Positions 63,700-64,000 of a DNA stretch of 64,000 bases are shown one piece after another. The first letter of the stretch is position 1; every line of letters starts with the position of its first letter. Location: assembly GCF_017916505.1 (NCBI RefSeq), contig NZ_JAFMSZ010000002.1, forward strand, positions 593,354-657,353, in the 5' to 3' direction. Origin of the DNA: Naasia sp. SYSU D00057 (GTDB lineage Bacteria; Actinomycetota; Actinomycetes; Actinomycetales; Microbacteriaceae). The translations under genes and the position numbers were made by a program. A model generated the notes under the pieces. The model saw nothing but the letters and a program-made list of their open reading frames with translations, did no database searches and was not told where the DNA came from.

Positions 63700-64000
63700 T
63701 CGGTGATCGAGGAGCCGACTCAGGTCCCCCACCCCCGGTGATTGAGGAGCCGACCGCAGGTCGGCGTCTCGAAATCACGCGACGTCCCTTCGGACTCAGC
63801 CACGTCAGGGAGGGCAGGGCCAGGTTCGAAGAGCGGCTCGCGTGATTTCGAGACGGCCGCTCCGCGGCCTCCTCAATCACCGGGAAGAGGGGCGCGGTTC
63901 GAAGCGGCTCGCGTGATCTCGAGACGGCCGCTCCGCGGCCTCCTCAATCACCGGGAAGAGGGGCGCGGTTCGAAGCGGCTCGCGTGATCTCGAGACGGTC
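63700..64000. repeat. Repeat block: GATTGAGGAG palindromes and a 71-bp tandem repeat
   Basis: The last 310 bases hold no gene. A partial unit at 63700-63718 and a full unit at 63736-63784 (GGTGATTGAGGAGCCGACC...GTCTCGAAATCACG) are in forward sense. From 63833 inverted units form a tandem repeat with a 71-bp period (starts 63833, 63904 and 63975), the last cut by the window edge. The 63736 unit and its trailing GGACTCAGCCAC match the copy at 38579 over more than 60 bp. Confidence 0.85.

Noticed and set aside
63620..63987. Short frames on both strands in the last 400 bases
   Set aside because: They consist of translated repeat sequence or antisense of the response regulator and have no ribosome binding sites.

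Overview
The window is high-GC actinobacterial DNA, most likely from the family Microbacteriaceae. This rests on gene order and style, not on a marker gene. The tilS-hpt-ftsH-fol-panC-lysS string is typical of Actinobacteria, and so is a DUF3073 gene next to purM. Starts are often GTG, neighbouring genes often overlap by ATGA or GTGA, and many genes carry a TAnnnT box 6-7 nt before the start codon (leaderless transcripts). The genus cannot be fixed from this stretch.

Layout. (1) 1-6.3 kb: the end of a multiple-sugar ABC operon (mmsA, partial mmsB) runs divergently from a ROK repressor that leads a xylFGH-like sugar ABC operon. (2) 6.4-18.3 kb: one long leftward housekeeping string: tilS, hpt, ftsH, folE, folP, a fused folB-folK, DUF3180, two PH-domain membrane proteins, a DUF2520 Rossmann protein, panC and lysS. 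(3) 18.3-22.2 kb: ppa, two secreted coiled-coil peptidoglycan hydrolases (NlpC/P60 and M23) and a tRNA-Glu/Asp/Phe cluster. (4) 22.1-27.1 kb: a 4.94-kb integrative element inserted in the 3' end of tRNA-Phe, bounded by a perfect 40-bp repeat. It carries a tyrosine integrase, a divergent HTH protein, an OLD-like ATPase/TOPRIM nuclease, a 46-residue zinc-ribbon protein and an HUH-type replication initiator. (5) 27.2-30.3 kb: a ferredoxin reductase/ferredoxin pair and two convergent predicted nucleases with zinc-ribbon-like cysteines. (6) 30.4-46.4 kb: mixed metabolism and repair genes, including cysE-cysK, a cation diffusion facilitator, an ATP-dependent DNA ligase, recQ and a DEAD-box helicase with a repetitive Arg/Asp/Gly tail. 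(7) 46.7-51.4 kb: an RND efflux permease divergent from a DUF4097-PadR operon, with two palindromic operators between them. (8) 51.5-63.7 kb: a glycogen-debranching-type enzyme, a flavin monooxygenase-like protein, purine genes (purM, purF, purD, purC) and a two-component system.

The most unusual object is the tRNA-Phe element. It has an integrase and a replication initiator but no visible transfer genes, and its main cargo is a probable anti-phage nuclease. In the circular form, integrase transcription would run across attP into rep. In the integrated form, a strong hairpin, probably the original tRNA-Phe terminator pushed 5 kb away, lies between rep and the chromosome.

The non-coding space holds several interspersed repeat families. 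One is a 58-bp quasi-palindrome built on CGCAACCG/CGGTTGCG (three copies). Another is a palindrome built on GATTGAGGAG/CTCGAAATC (several copies, one of which supplies the end of an acetyltransferase gene). There are also short tandem arrays near 44 kb and at the right edge of the window.
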